Notes under the pieces: generated by a model
What the model was told of the DNA's origin: nothing
Seen by the model: the letters and a program-made list of their open reading frames with translations, nothing else
The model's database searches: none
Part shown: positions 56,218 through 64,000 of the stretch, piece by piece
Numbering within the stretch: position 1 is the first letter of the stretch
Layout: each line of letters begins with the position of its first letter
NCBI GenBank assembly: GCA_900465665.1
Contig: UBJO01000025.1
Location: 124,001-188,000 of the forward strand
Direction: 5' to 3'
DNA length: 64,000 nucleotides
Source of the DNA: Hyphomicrobiales bacterium
GTDB taxonomy: Bacteria; Pseudomonadota; Alphaproteobacteria; Rhizobiales; Rhizobiaceae
Made by a program: the position numbers and the translations under genes

Positions 56218-57165
56218 ATGTTTAAAAAGGGCATGCGCGTTCTTCTGGCAGCTGTTGCCGTAGCGCCGATCTTCGTAAGCTCCGCATGGGCAGAGGGCCT
56301 GATGACGGTTATCGTCAACGACCCGTCCAACCCCTACTGGCTGACAGAAGGCAACGTTGCCAAGGCAACTGCTGAAAAGCTCGGCTACACCGCAACCGTC
56401 GGCGCGCACAAGGGTGACACCAACACCGAAAGCAACCTGATCGACACCGCGATCACCAACAAGTCGGTTGCCATCATCCTCGACCCGGCAAACGCCGATG
56501 GTTCGGTTGGCGCTGTCAAGAAGGCCGTTGCCGCTGGCATCCCGGTCATCCTCGTCAACGCTGAAATCAACCAGGAAGGCCTGGCCAAGGCACAGCTCGT
56601 TTCCAACAACGCACAGGGTGCGGCCATTGGTGCGCAGCAGTGGGTTGAAGCTGTCGGCGACAAGGGCAAGTATGCCGAACTCTTCGGCTCTCCTTCCGAC
56701 AACAACGCCGCAACGCGCTCGAACGGCTACGAGTCGGTCCTGACCCAGTATCCTGACCTCGTGAAGTCGGCCAAGGAAGTCGCCAACTGGGATCGTACCC
56801 AGGGCCACAACAAGATGCAGTCGATGCTCCAGGCAAATCCTGACATCATCGGCGTCATCTCCGGCAACGACGAAATGGCTCTCGGCGCGATCGCAGCTCT
56901 GAAGGAAGCCGGCAAGCTCGCAAACGTCAAGGTTGGCGGTTTCGACGGTTCGCCTGACGCAGTAGCCGCCATCAAGGCCGGCGATCTGCAGTACACCGTT
57001 CTGCAGCCGGTCGCCGTGTTCTCGGAAGAAGCCGTCAAGCAGGCCGACAATGTCATCAAGAACGGCAGCACCGGCGCCAAGAGCGAAAAGCAGCTCTTCG
57101 ATTGCCTGCTGATTACCAAGGACAACGTCGACAAGTACACGGCTCCCTTCGTTCTCGAGCAGTAA
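56218..57165 (+). CDS. eryG: EryG, periplasmic polyol/sugar-binding protein (RbsB type)
   Basis: The 315-residue protein has a signal peptide cleaved near S-S-A-W-A-E (residue 24) and is a type I periplasmic binding protein with N-D-P-S-N-P-Y-W near residue 37, D-P-A-N-A-D-G near 90 and G-F-D-G-S-P-D near 240 around the ligand cleft. Erythritol is the probable ligand given the locus. A strong terminator follows. Confidence 0.92.
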   Translation: MFKKGMRVLLAAVAVAPIFVSSAWAEGLMTVIVNDPSNPYWLTEGNVAKATAEKLGYTATVGAHKGDTNTESNLIDTAITNKSVAIILDPANADGSVGAVKKAVAAGIPVILVNAEINQEGLAKAQLVSNNAQGAAIGAQQWVEAVGDKGKYAELFGSPSDNNAATRSNGYESVLTQYPDLVKSAKEVANWDRTQGHNKMQSMLQANPDIIGVISGNDEMALGAIAALKEAGKLANVKVGGFDGSPDAVAAIKAGDLQYTVLQPVAVFSEEAVKQADNVIKNGSTGAKSEKQLFDCLLITKDNVDKYTAPFVLEQ

Positions 57166-57174
57166 GACACGGAA

Positions 57175-57205
57175 GGGGACGCCTCGTGGAGGCGCCCCCT
57201 TTTTC
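57175..57205 (+). terminator. Rho-independent terminator after eryG
   Basis: A stem of ten pairs with one bulged A (GGGG-A-CGCCTC paired with GAGGCGCCCC) closes a GTG loop and is followed by five T bases. Confidence 0.88.
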
Positions 57206-57268
57206 CTCCACAGTTGCGTATCTTCGCGATACAACGCGCACACCAGTCGTTCGAGCGCAGAGGCCATC

Positions 57269-58129
57269 GTGACACAGAAGATAGGCGCAGGCGCGCTCCC
57301 CATCGACGAACTCCCAAGCGACAGCCGCCAGACACGTCAGCTCGTGCGCCGGCAGATGATCGCCGAGGCGGTGATGGCGGAAGGACAGATGCGGATCGAG
57401 GATCTGACCGATCGCTTCGGCATCAGCTTGATGACCGCGCATCGCGACGTCGACGACCTCGTCAGCCGCGGCCTCTTTCGCAAGACGCGCGGCGTGGTGA
57501 CAGCGGCCGCCTCCAGCCTGATCGAATCCAGCGACGTCTACCGCTCCGGCCGACAATCGGCAGAGAAGAACATGATCGCCGCGGCGGCCATGCAGTTCGT
57601 CGAGCCGGGACAGGCGATCTTCTTCGATGATTCCACCACCGTGCTGCCCATGGCCGATCATCTTCCCGCGAAGGTTCCGATCACGGCGATCACCAACTCG
57701 CTGACGCTGATCAACGCATTGAAGGGCATGCAGGACCTGACATTGCTGGCGCTCGGTGGGCAGTATTATAACTGGTGCAACGCCTTCGTCGGCCGCACCA
57801 CCGTCAACGAAATCCACCGTCTGCGCGCCGACGTCGCCTTTATCTCCATGTCGGCGATCACCGACGATCTGGTCTTTCACCAGTCGCCCGAGATGGTCGA
57901 CACCAAACGCGCCATGTTCGACTGCGCCGCCAAGCGCGTCCTCCTGGCCGACCACACCAAATTCGAGCGGCGCGCCCTGCATCGCTTCGCGGCCCTTAGC
58001 GAATTCGACGTCATCATCGTCGACGACAAGACGCCCGCCGTCCACATCGACCGTATGCGATCGCGCGATATCAACGTGATCATCGCGCGAGAGGACAAGG
58101 CGCGTCTGCGACCACATCAGCCGGAGTAA
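57269..58129 (+). CDS. DeoR/GlpR family transcriptional regulator
   Basis: The 286-residue protein starts with GTG 57269. The winged helix lies at residues about 30-85 with M-R-I-E-D-L-T-D-R-F-G-I, followed by a DeoR sugar-phosphate domain. Here G-Q-Y-Y-N-W-C-N-A-F-V-G replaces the common phosphate-sensing G-G-x-x loop region near residue 165. It probably regulates the kinase and dehydrogenase genes that follow, sensing their phosphorylated product, and may act on the ery promoters. It is separated from the kinase by seven bases. Confidence 0.88.
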   Translation: MTQKIGAGALPIDELPSDSRQTRQLVRRQMIAEAVMAEGQMRIEDLTDRFGISLMTAHRDVDDLVSRGLFRKTRGVVTAAASSLIESSDVYRSGRQSAEKNMIAAAAMQFVEPGQAIFFDDSTTVLPMADHLPAKVPITAITNSLTLINALKGMQDLTLLALGGQYYNWCNAFVGRTTVNEIHRLRADVAFISMSAITDDLVFHQSPEMVDTKRAMFDCAAKRVLLADHTKFERRALHRFAALSEFDVIIVDDKTPAVHIDRMRSRDINVIIAREDKARLRPHQPE

Positions 58130-58136
58130 AGCCTGA

Positions 58137-59666
58137 ATGCCAAGTCTGCTTGGAATAGATAGCGGCCTCACCGTCACCAAGGCCGTGATCTTCGACGTCG
58201 ACGGAACCCCGATCGCGGTCGCCCGCCGCCGCGTGACCCAGTTCATGCCGCATGCGCGCCATGTCGAGCGCGACATGAACGAACTCTGGACGCAGACGGC
58301 CGACGCCATCCGCGAGGCGATTGAACTCAGCGGCCGTCCGGCCAGCGACATCGCCGCGGTCGCGGCCACCGCGCACGGCGACGGCATCTATCTCACCGAC
58401 AAGACCAACGCCCCTCTCGGCCGCGCGCTCCTGTCGCTCGACAGCCGTTCCGTCGATATCGTCGAGGCCTGGCTGGCCAGCCCGCTCGCCGACGAGGCCT
58501 TGGAATTGACCGGCCAGGTCCCGCATGTCTCGGCTCCCTCGGCGCTGCTTGCTTGGATCAAGAAACACGAGCCGGCCCGCTACAATGAGATCGGCCATAT
58601 CCTGTCGTGCAAGGACTGGCTGCGGTTCTGCCTGAGCGGCGTCATCGGCACAGATCGTACCGAGGCGAGCACCTCGTTCACCAACGTCAGGACGCAGGAT
58701 TACGATCTCGATGCTCTGAGATTGTTCGGCGTCGAGGAGATGGCCTCCGCATTGCCGCCGATTTCCCGCTCAGACGAGATCATCGGCTGCGTGACCGCGC
58801 AAACCGCCGAACGCACCGGCCTTGCCGTTGGAACGCCTGTCGTTGCTGGCCTGCATGACGTGACAGCCTCCGCGCTCGGCTCCGGCGGCTATGCCGACGA
58901 CGTCGTTGCCGTCATCGCCGGCACCTACTCCATCAACGAGACGCTGTCTCCGCATCCGCGCATGGACCGCCGCTGGTTCTGCCGCAATGCCATCGAACCC
59001 GGCCAGTGGAACAACATGTCGATCTCGCCGGCATCGACGGCCAACTATGACTGGTTCCTCGACACGCTCTGCGCCAGCGAGCGCCAGAGCGTCGAGGCAT
59101 CCGGCGGTTCGGTCCACGCGCTGCTCGCACCGGAAATCGAGGCCGCCTTCGAGCGTCCGCTGACGGCCCTGTTCCATCCCTATCTCTTCGGCTCGCCCTA
59201 TGGCGCGGCCGCCAGCGCCGGCTTCTTCGGCCTCGGCGGCTGGCACAATCGCGGCGACATGCTGCGTGCCGTGCTCGAGGGCATCGCCTTCAACCACCGC
59301 ATCCATGTCGACGCCTTGCGGGATGGGTTCACCTTCAGCGAGGCGCGGCTTGCCGGCGGCATCTCGCGCAACAAGCGCGTCGTGCAGATGTTCGCCGACA
59401 TCCTCGGCATGCCGGCGACGGTCACCGAGACCGATGAAGCGGCCGCGTGGGGTGCTGCCCTTTGCGCCGGCGCCGGCGCCGGCCTCTATGCAAGCCCTCG
59501 GCACGATCCACGCGACACGGCAGCGATCGCGCACCGCTGCTATCCGGATGCGGCGCGAAGTGCTGCATACCAGGAGCGCTACGACCTCTTCCGCGAGATC
59601 GCCGATGCCATGGCGCCCATCTGGCCGAAGATCGGGAAGCTCACCGCAGGCAAGCCATCGGCTTGA
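58137..59666 (+). CDS. FGGY carbohydrate kinase, second in the locus
   Basis: The 509-residue kinase has the N-terminal G-I-D-S-G-L-T-V-T-K phosphate loop, a H-G-D-G-I-Y-L motif near residue 81 and the C-terminal nucleotide-binding A-G-G-I-S-R-N-K near residue 405. It differs clearly from EryA. Related FGGY members phosphorylate xylulose or other polyols and ketoses. Because a GlpD-like dehydrogenase follows, a second polyol substrate is inferred. Confidence 0.87.
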   Translation: MPSLLGIDSGLTVTKAVIFDVDGTPIAVARRRVTQFMPHARHVERDMNELWTQTADAIREAIELSGRPASDIAAVAATAHGDGIYLTDKTNAPLGRALLSLDSRSVDIVEAWLASPLADEALELTGQVPHVSAPSALLAWIKKHEPARYNEIGHILSCKDWLRFCLSGVIGTDRTEASTSFTNVRTQDYDLDALRLFGVEEMASALPPISRSDEIIGCVTAQTAERTGLAVGTPVVAGLHDVTASALGSGGYADDVVAVIAGTYSINETLSPHPRMDRRWFCRNAIEPGQWNNMSISPASTANYDWFLDTLCASERQSVEASGGSVHALLAPEIEAAFERPLTALFHPYLFGSPYGAAASAGFFGLGGWHNRGDMLRAVLEGIAFNHRIHVDALRDGFTFSEARLAGGISRNKRVVQMFADILGMPATVTETDEAAAWGAALCAGAGAGLYASPRHDPRDTAAIAHRCYPDAARSAAYQERYDLFREIADAMAPIWPKIGKLTAGKPSA

Positions 59667-59672
59667 AATATG

Positions 59673-59695
59673 AACCGCGCCCGCCGGGCACGGTT
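59673..59695 (+). terminator. Intergenic hairpin between kinase and dehydrogenase
   Basis: A ten-position stem with one C-A mismatch (59673-59682 with 59686-59695) closes a GCC loop. There is no T run, so attenuation or mRNA stabilisation is more likely than termination. Confidence 0.4.
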
Positions 59696-59725
59696 TGCAA
59701 ATGACATTCAGCAGGACGATTTCAG

Positions 59726-61447
59726 ATGATCGATATTTCCGCCGCCAACACGCTTCGTTTCCAAGACCTCGGCGCGATCAAGGATATTGACGTCGTCATT
59801 CTCGGCGCGGGTATCAACGGCGCGGGCACGTTCCGCGATCTTTGCGTGCAGGGTGTCGATTGCCTGATCGTCGACAAGGCGGATTTCGGTTCCGGCACGA
59901 GCTCGGCGCCGTCGCGGCTGATCCATGGCGGGTTGAAATATCTGGAAACGGGCGAGTTCGGGCTGGTGGCGCAGTCGACGCTGGAGCGCAACCTGCTACT
60001 GCGCAACGCGCCGCATTGCGTCGAGCCGCTTCCGACTTTCATTCCAGTGTTCTCCTGGACGCGCGGCATCTGGGCGGCATTGAGGACGCTGACTGGCTCG
60101 ACCACCGCACCGCGCAGCCGCGGCGCCGTTCTCGTCAAGATCGGCCTGCGGATGTATGACTTCTTCGGCTCTCGCAACCGGGTGATGCCGAACCATCGCT
60201 TTCTCTTCAAAAAGAAGGCGCTGAAGGAGATGCCGCATGTTACGCCCGCCATCGTCGCGGGTGGTATCTATTACGACGCCAAGATCAGCCGCCCGGAACG
60301 CCTGGTCTACGAACTGGTGGCGGACGGCCTGCAGGCCAATGGGCGCGCGCTGGCCACCAACTTCACGGCGCTGATCTCATCGGAAAATGGCGTGCTGACC
60401 TTCAAGCGCGCGAATGGCGAGACGTTCTCCGTTCGACCTAAGTTGGTCATAAACGCCGCCGGGCCGTGGATCGATCATGCCAACGCCGCGCTCAACGCGC
60501 CCTCGAAGCTGATCGGCGGCACCAAGGGCTCGCATATTCTGCTCGATCATCCGGAACTGGTGAAGAGCCTCAACGGCCACATGATCTACTTCGAGGCCGA
60601 TGACGGCCGCATCTGCCTCGTCTACGACTATCTCGGTCTTGCCATGGTGGGCTCGACCGACATACCAGCGAGCGATCCGGAGAATGTGCGCTGCGACGAA
60701 CCGGAGATCGAATACTTCCTCGAGAGTGTCCGCTCCCTTCTCCCTTCGCTGCGCTTCAGCCGCGATCAGGTGATCTACACCTATAGCGGCATCCGCCCGC
60801 TGCCGGCCTCCGACGCCTCCTCGCCGGGTCTCATCAGCCGGGATCACTCAGCACCGGTGATGGAAGCGACGGCGGAGCGTCCCTTCCCTGTCGTGTCGTT
60901 GGTCGGCGGGAAATGGACGACCTTCCGTGGCTTCTCCGAGGAGGTTGCCGACCTCGTCCTCGAACGCCTGCAGCGCGCACGCCGCCAATCGACGCAGCAA
61001 CTGGCTATCGGTGGCGGACGCCAGTTTCCTGGCGATGCCGCTCAGCGCCGCGCTTGGATAGCGGCCGCCGCACAGAAAAGCGGTATCGATATGAAGCGCG
61101 CCGAAACGCTGCTGTCGCGATACGGCACCACGGCATCCACGATCCTTGATCACGCGGCAACCTCCGCACATCGCGACAGCGAACGGCTTGCCGATGCAGA
61201 CCATTACAGCCTGCTCGAGATCGACTGGATCGCCAGACAGGAGTTCGTCGTCCATCTCTCCGACATCGTCCTTCGCCGGACGACGATCGCGATCGAAGGC
61301 GCGTTGACGATGGCGGGTCTACGGGACATGGCGAGGGTCACCGCCGAAGCGCTCGGCTGGGATGCAGCGCGCACCGAGAAAGAGATCGACGACGTCGTGA
61401 CAACGCTGGCGGATTTCCACGGGCAGGATCTCAAGCGCACGACGTGA
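59726..61447 (+). CDS. FAD-dependent polyol-phosphate dehydrogenase (GlpD-like), second in the locus
   Basis: The 573-residue protein has the FAD site G-A-G-I-N-G-A-G-T-F-R-D near residue 28 and the T-S-S-A-P-S-R-L-I-H-G-G-L-K-Y-L-E block near residue 58, as in GlpD and EryB. A C-terminal helical extension beyond about 500 residues makes it longer than EryB. It should oxidise a polyol phosphate at the membrane and pass electrons to quinone. The substrate may be the product of the preceding kinase. It is convergent with the c-di-GMP gene. Confidence 0.87.
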   Translation: MIDISAANTLRFQDLGAIKDIDVVILGAGINGAGTFRDLCVQGVDCLIVDKADFGSGTSSAPSRLIHGGLKYLETGEFGLVAQSTLERNLLLRNAPHCVEPLPTFIPVFSWTRGIWAALRTLTGSTTAPRSRGAVLVKIGLRMYDFFGSRNRVMPNHRFLFKKKALKEMPHVTPAIVAGGIYYDAKISRPERLVYELVADGLQANGRALATNFTALISSENGVLTFKRANGETFSVRPKLVINAAGPWIDHANAALNAPSKLIGGTKGSHILLDHPELVKSLNGHMIYFEADDGRICLVYDYLGLAMVGSTDIPASDPENVRCDEPEIEYFLESVRSLLPSLRFSRDQVIYTYSGIRPLPASDASSPGLISRDHSAPVMEATAERPFPVVSLVGGKWTTFRGFSEEVADLVLERLQRARRQSTQQLAIGGGRQFPGDAAQRRAWIAAAAQKSGIDMKRAETLLSRYGTTASTILDHAATSAHRDSERLADADHYSLLEIDWIARQEFVVHLSDIVLRRTTIAIEGALTMAGLRDMARVTAEALGWDAARTEKEIDDVVTTLADFHGQDLKRTT

Positions 61448-61458
61448 TCGTCGCCGTC

Positions 61459-63273
61459 CTAGGCCAGTCGTGACATCGCCTGCTCTTCGGACGTCGGATG
61501 CTGACCGAACTCCCGCAACAAGCAGGCGGCCGAATGACGGTCGACCGCCTTGTGGAACAGATAGCCCTGCCCCAACATACATCCCAGCGCTCGCAGATGC
61601 TCGGCCTGCATCTCCGTTTCTATTCCCTCGGCAACGACGCGGATGCCGAGCTTTTCGGCGATCCCCATCAGACCCTCGATGATGACCGCGCCCGCATCAC
61701 CTGGCACCAGCCGATCGACGAAGCACTTGTCGATCTTGATGATGTCGACGGGAACGGTTAGCAGATGCGTCAGCGAGGCGAATCCGGTCCCGAAATCGTC
61801 GAGCGCGACACGCAATCCCTTTGACCGCATAGCTTTTATCTCATTCGCCACGACGTTATCGCTTTGGCCGAGGTAGACCGATTCCGTGACCTCAATGATA
61901 ACGTGCTTCAGCGGGATGCCTGATGCCGCAAATGCGCTGCACAACCGCTCCTGAAGATGACCGGCGTGAAAATCGGCAGCCGACAGATTGATACCGACAT
62001 GCTGGAACGGGAGGCCCATATCGAGCCAACGGCGGACATCGGCCGCAACGCGTGAGAGCATGCGCTCTGTCAACTCCGACGCCACCTGGGCATCCAGCGT
62101 CGCATCATGGAAGTTCGCCGCCGAGACGACATCCCCGGCCTGCGTTGTCATCCGGCAGAGCGCCTCGAAGCCGACGACCTCGCGCGTGTCTAAGCGAAGA
62201 ATCGGCTGGTAGTGAGCATCGATGCGGTTCTGCGCCAGCGCGACACTGACGTCGCGGATGGCGCGGAAGCGCCGTGTCAGAGATGTTCCCAGCCCCGCAT
62301 GATAGGCTGTGTACTGACCACGATTGCGCTCCTTGCCGTGATAGAGCGCGACATCGGCATTGTGCCGGACCTGCTCGGGCGTGTCGTCGATCTCGGCGAT
62401 TGCGCCACCAATGCTGGCCGCCGGAAAGATCACGTGACCGTCGCACTGAGCAGGCCGCTTGATCTTTCGCAGGATGTCCTCGGCGTTTGCGGCAAGATCC
62501 GGCTCCGGGCCATCGTGCAGAATGACCGCGAACTCATCACCACCCAGTCGGAACGTCGTTTCGGTCGGCATGGTGGCGGCCATGCGGCGCGCGACGACCT
62601 GGATAAGCGCATCACCCGCCCCGTGGCCGAATGTGTCGTTCACCAGCTTCAAGTTGTCGACGTCTACAAGCAGCATGCCCCAGCTTCGCTCGGCGGATCG
62701 ATGCTGTTGCTTCAGCACCTCGTTGAACCGCGCGCGATTGGGCAGCCCCGTGAGCGCATCCGTATAGGTGAGCGCCTCGCGCTCAAGTGCGCGTTCGTTT
62801 CTCTCAAGCGCGATCGCGCAAAGATGCACGCATGCATCCACCACATCGCGCTCAAGCTGGCTCGGACCACGTTTCTCACGGAAATAAAAGGCGAAGGTCG
62901 CGAGAACCCGATCGCCGCTCATGATTGGCGTCGACCAGCAGGCCTTGAAGCCCAGGGGGAGAACCATGGCCTTGAAGTCCTGCCAGCGCGCATCGTTTTC
63001 GATGTCGGTCACCGTCACAGGGACGCCATGATATGCCGCCGTCCCGCAGGAGCCGGCCAGAGGGCCGATGGCCAGATTGTCCACGGCCTGCGAATAATTG
63101 AGCGGCAGCGATGGCCCGGCAAGCGGATGCATTCGGCCATCCTTGACCGTCAGCACCGAACAGACCGTCCAGGGGATGGCGGCCTCCACGCGCGTGCAAA
63201 GATCATGGACGACGGCGCCGAGCGGCTCGCCCTTGGCGATCATTTCAAGAATGGCATTCTGCAGCGTCAGCAT
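61459..63273 (-). CDS. GAF-GGDEF-EAL bifunctional diguanylate cyclase/phosphodiesterase
   Basis: ATG 63273 gives 604 residues; an ATG 23 codons upstream is less likely. Residues 1-160 form a GAF domain. The GGDEF domain has an intact G-G-D-E-F at 244-248. The EAL domain begins with E-A-L at 370-372 and keeps N-L-S, E-V-T-E-S, D-D-F-G-T-G-F, I-K-I-D, A-E-G-I-E-T and G-Q-G-Y-L-F, so both activities are possible. It makes or degrades cyclic di-GMP in the cytoplasm, probably controlling motility or exopolysaccharide. No membrane helix is seen. Confidence 0.9.
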   Translation of the reverse strand: MLTLQNAILEMIAKGEPLGAVVHDLCTRVEAAIPWTVCSVLTVKDGRMHPLAGPSLPLNYSQAVDNLAIGPLAGSCGTAAYHGVPVTVTDIENDARWQDFKAMVLPLGFKACWSTPIMSGDRVLATFAFYFREKRGPSQLERDVVDACVHLCAIALERNERALEREALTYTDALTGLPNRARFNEVLKQQHRSAERSWGMLLVDVDNLKLVNDTFGHGAGDALIQVVARRMAATMPTETTFRLGGDEFAVILHDGPEPDLAANAEDILRKIKRPAQCDGHVIFPAASIGGAIAEIDDTPEQVRHNADVALYHGKERNRGQYTAYHAGLGTSLTRRFRAIRDVSVALAQNRIDAHYQPILRLDTREVVGFEALCRMTTQAGDVVSAANFHDATLDAQVASELTERMLSRVAADVRRWLDMGLPFQHVGINLSAADFHAGHLQERLCSAFAASGIPLKHVIIEVTESVYLGQSDNVVANEIKAMRSKGLRVALDDFGTGFASLTHLLTVPVDIIKIDKCFVDRLVPGDAGAVIIEGLMGIAEKLGIRVVAEGIETEMQAEHLRALGCMLGQGYLFHKAVDRHSAACLLREFGQHPTSEEQAMSRLA

Positions 63274-63397
63274 GATTGTCCCACTCGAGATTACGAAACC
63301 CACAGTGGCACGCTCATGTTCAAATCGGATTGAATGCATCATTAAACTTCTATCTTTGCACTCTACCTAAATAAGATTTTTCTGATTTCTGTTCCGG

Positions 63398-63649
63398 CTA
63401 CCTTTCTTTCACGTAGACATTGGCCTCCACAGCCGCCGCGATGAACGCGTTTCTGGCCTCCGAAGGCGGTCTCTTTCCGCTCAAGACCTGCTGGCAGGTG
63501 CGCTTGGCGGTCTTCAGACTGCGCCCCCGCGAGATCGGCCACGCCGTACTTAGCGCTGTCGCGGCCTCGCTTGTATTCGTCACTGTTCGAAATTCGCCGT
63601 ATCTGCTCGCCTGGAAGTAGATCGGCCGGCTCCATCGTTTCGGGTCCAT
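63398..63649 (-). CDS. DUF982 domain protein
   Basis: The 83-residue protein has the DUF982 pattern: an N-terminal strand, R-T-V-T-N-T-S-E-A-A near residues 21-30, W-P near 37, and R-P-P-S-E-A-R-N-A-F-I-A-A-A near 60-73. The family occurs in many copies in rhizobia and has no known function. The start at 63649 is the first ATG upstream of the domain. It is on the strand of the GGDEF-EAL gene and lies upstream of it. Confidence 0.8.
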   Translation of the reverse strand: MDPKRWSRPIYFQASRYGEFRTVTNTSEAATALSTAWPISRGRSLKTAKRTCQQVLSGKRPPSEARNAFIAAAVEANVYVKER

Positions 63650-63818
63650 AACGCAATACCTCCGATATCGGTTAACGCACGCGCGGTTGTGGCGTTCCAA
63701 TATTTCAACGTCATCATTGATACCGGACGGTCGGCGACGATTTTGCGCGACTGTGCTTCGCCGGTCATAGCGCCCCGGCGGATACGCGTTACGGTGGTGC
63801 GAAACGGGGGCGGATGCG

Positions 63819-64000
63819 ATGACGAAGACGGACTGGCCAAAAGAGGCGCTGACATCGGAAGCGATGGAGATGCTGGATCGCATCCTCAAACGATGGTGCC
63901 TTGAGCAGAACTGCGACGCGAGCAGTGACCGCGGCCAGGCCACCGCCAAGGCGCTGATCGACTGGTTTGAATTCGGCGTGCGGGACGAGAAAGAGCTCGC
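63819..64000 (+). CDS. Small hypothetical protein, cut by window edge
   Basis: Sixty codons remain before the edge. The protein starts M-T-K-T-D-W-P-K-E-A-L and includes D-R-I-L-K-R-W-C and A-L-I-D-W-F-E-F-G-V, the look of short soluble rhizobial proteins of unknown function. A GGGGCGG stretch lies just upstream. Divergent from the DUF982 gene. Confidence 0.55.
   Translation, partial: MTKTDWPKEALTSEAMEMLDRILKRWCLEQNCDASSDRGQATAKALIDWFEFGVRDEKEL

Noticed and set aside
1-64000. tRNA, rRNA, CRISPR, insertion sequence or prophage genes
   Set aside because: Searched by eye for characteristic motifs, repeats and transposase or integrase proteins; none could be supported.

Overview
The window (about 60 % G+C) reads as DNA of a Rhizobiales bacterium close to Rhizobium/Sinorhizobium. 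The indicators are a CyaC-type redox adenylate cyclase, a cyoABCD quinol oxidase followed by SURF1, a minCDE operon with a CtrA-type box, many solute-binding-protein ABC importers, small DUF1127 and DUF982 proteins, and an erythritol (ery) locus of the rhizobial eryEFG type. No rRNA, tRNA, CRISPR array, insertion sequence or phage gene was recognised. minCDE next to an ery locus would fit a chromid or megaplasmid, but that is inference.

Region A (1-22171) is the least ordinary part. It combines envelope or polysaccharide enzymes (a cut-off GT4 glycosyltransferase, FkbM and class I methyltransferases, a nucleotide-sugar dehydrogenase, three overlapping glycosyltransferases) with nucleotide-signalling genes: CyaC, a DUF3095 cyclase-like protein, an atypical class III cyclase, and at the far end a stand-alone cyclic-nucleotide-binding domain. 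It also holds a peptide/oligosaccharide-type ABC importer with a Tat-type binding protein, and a 904-residue ABC exporter-like protein whose ATP-binding and hydrolysis motifs are all degenerate. A strong bidirectional terminator (22206-22239) closes the region. I propose a cyclic-nucleotide-controlled glycan synthesis or transport system.

Region B (22258-30318) holds an MHS-family MFS transporter on the minus strand, then cyoA-cyoB-cyoC-cyoD, a GNRA-loop hairpin, SURF1, a histidine phosphatase and a cysteine-cluster protein.

Region C (30341-42780) has two ABC importers in divergent orientation around a 0.3 kb gap that carries a perfect 16-bp palindrome. The minus-strand set encodes ATPase, binding protein and two permeases. 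The plus-strand set starts with a metallophosphoesterase and continues with a UgpC-like ATPase, two permeases and a binding protein. A LacI-type regulator, a siderophore-interacting flavin reductase and a 76-residue unknown protein follow.

Region D (42838-45420) holds minCDE, a DUF1127 gene and a fragment of a haloperoxidase-like alpha/beta hydrolase.

Region E (45546-61447) is a complete tetritol pathway. eryA-eryB-eryC-eryD-tpiA(eryH)-rpiB(eryI) run on the minus strand and should take erythritol to D-erythrose 4-phosphate. Divergently, a DUF2291 protein and eryE-eryF-eryG form the importer, followed by a DeoR regulator, a second FGGY kinase and a second FAD polyol-phosphate dehydrogenase, which suggests that a second polyol is used.

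The window ends with a GAF-GGDEF-EAL c-di-GMP protein, a DUF982 protein and a gene cut by the edge. Start codons were chosen from ribosome-binding sites, overlaps and family boundaries; doubtful ones are flagged.
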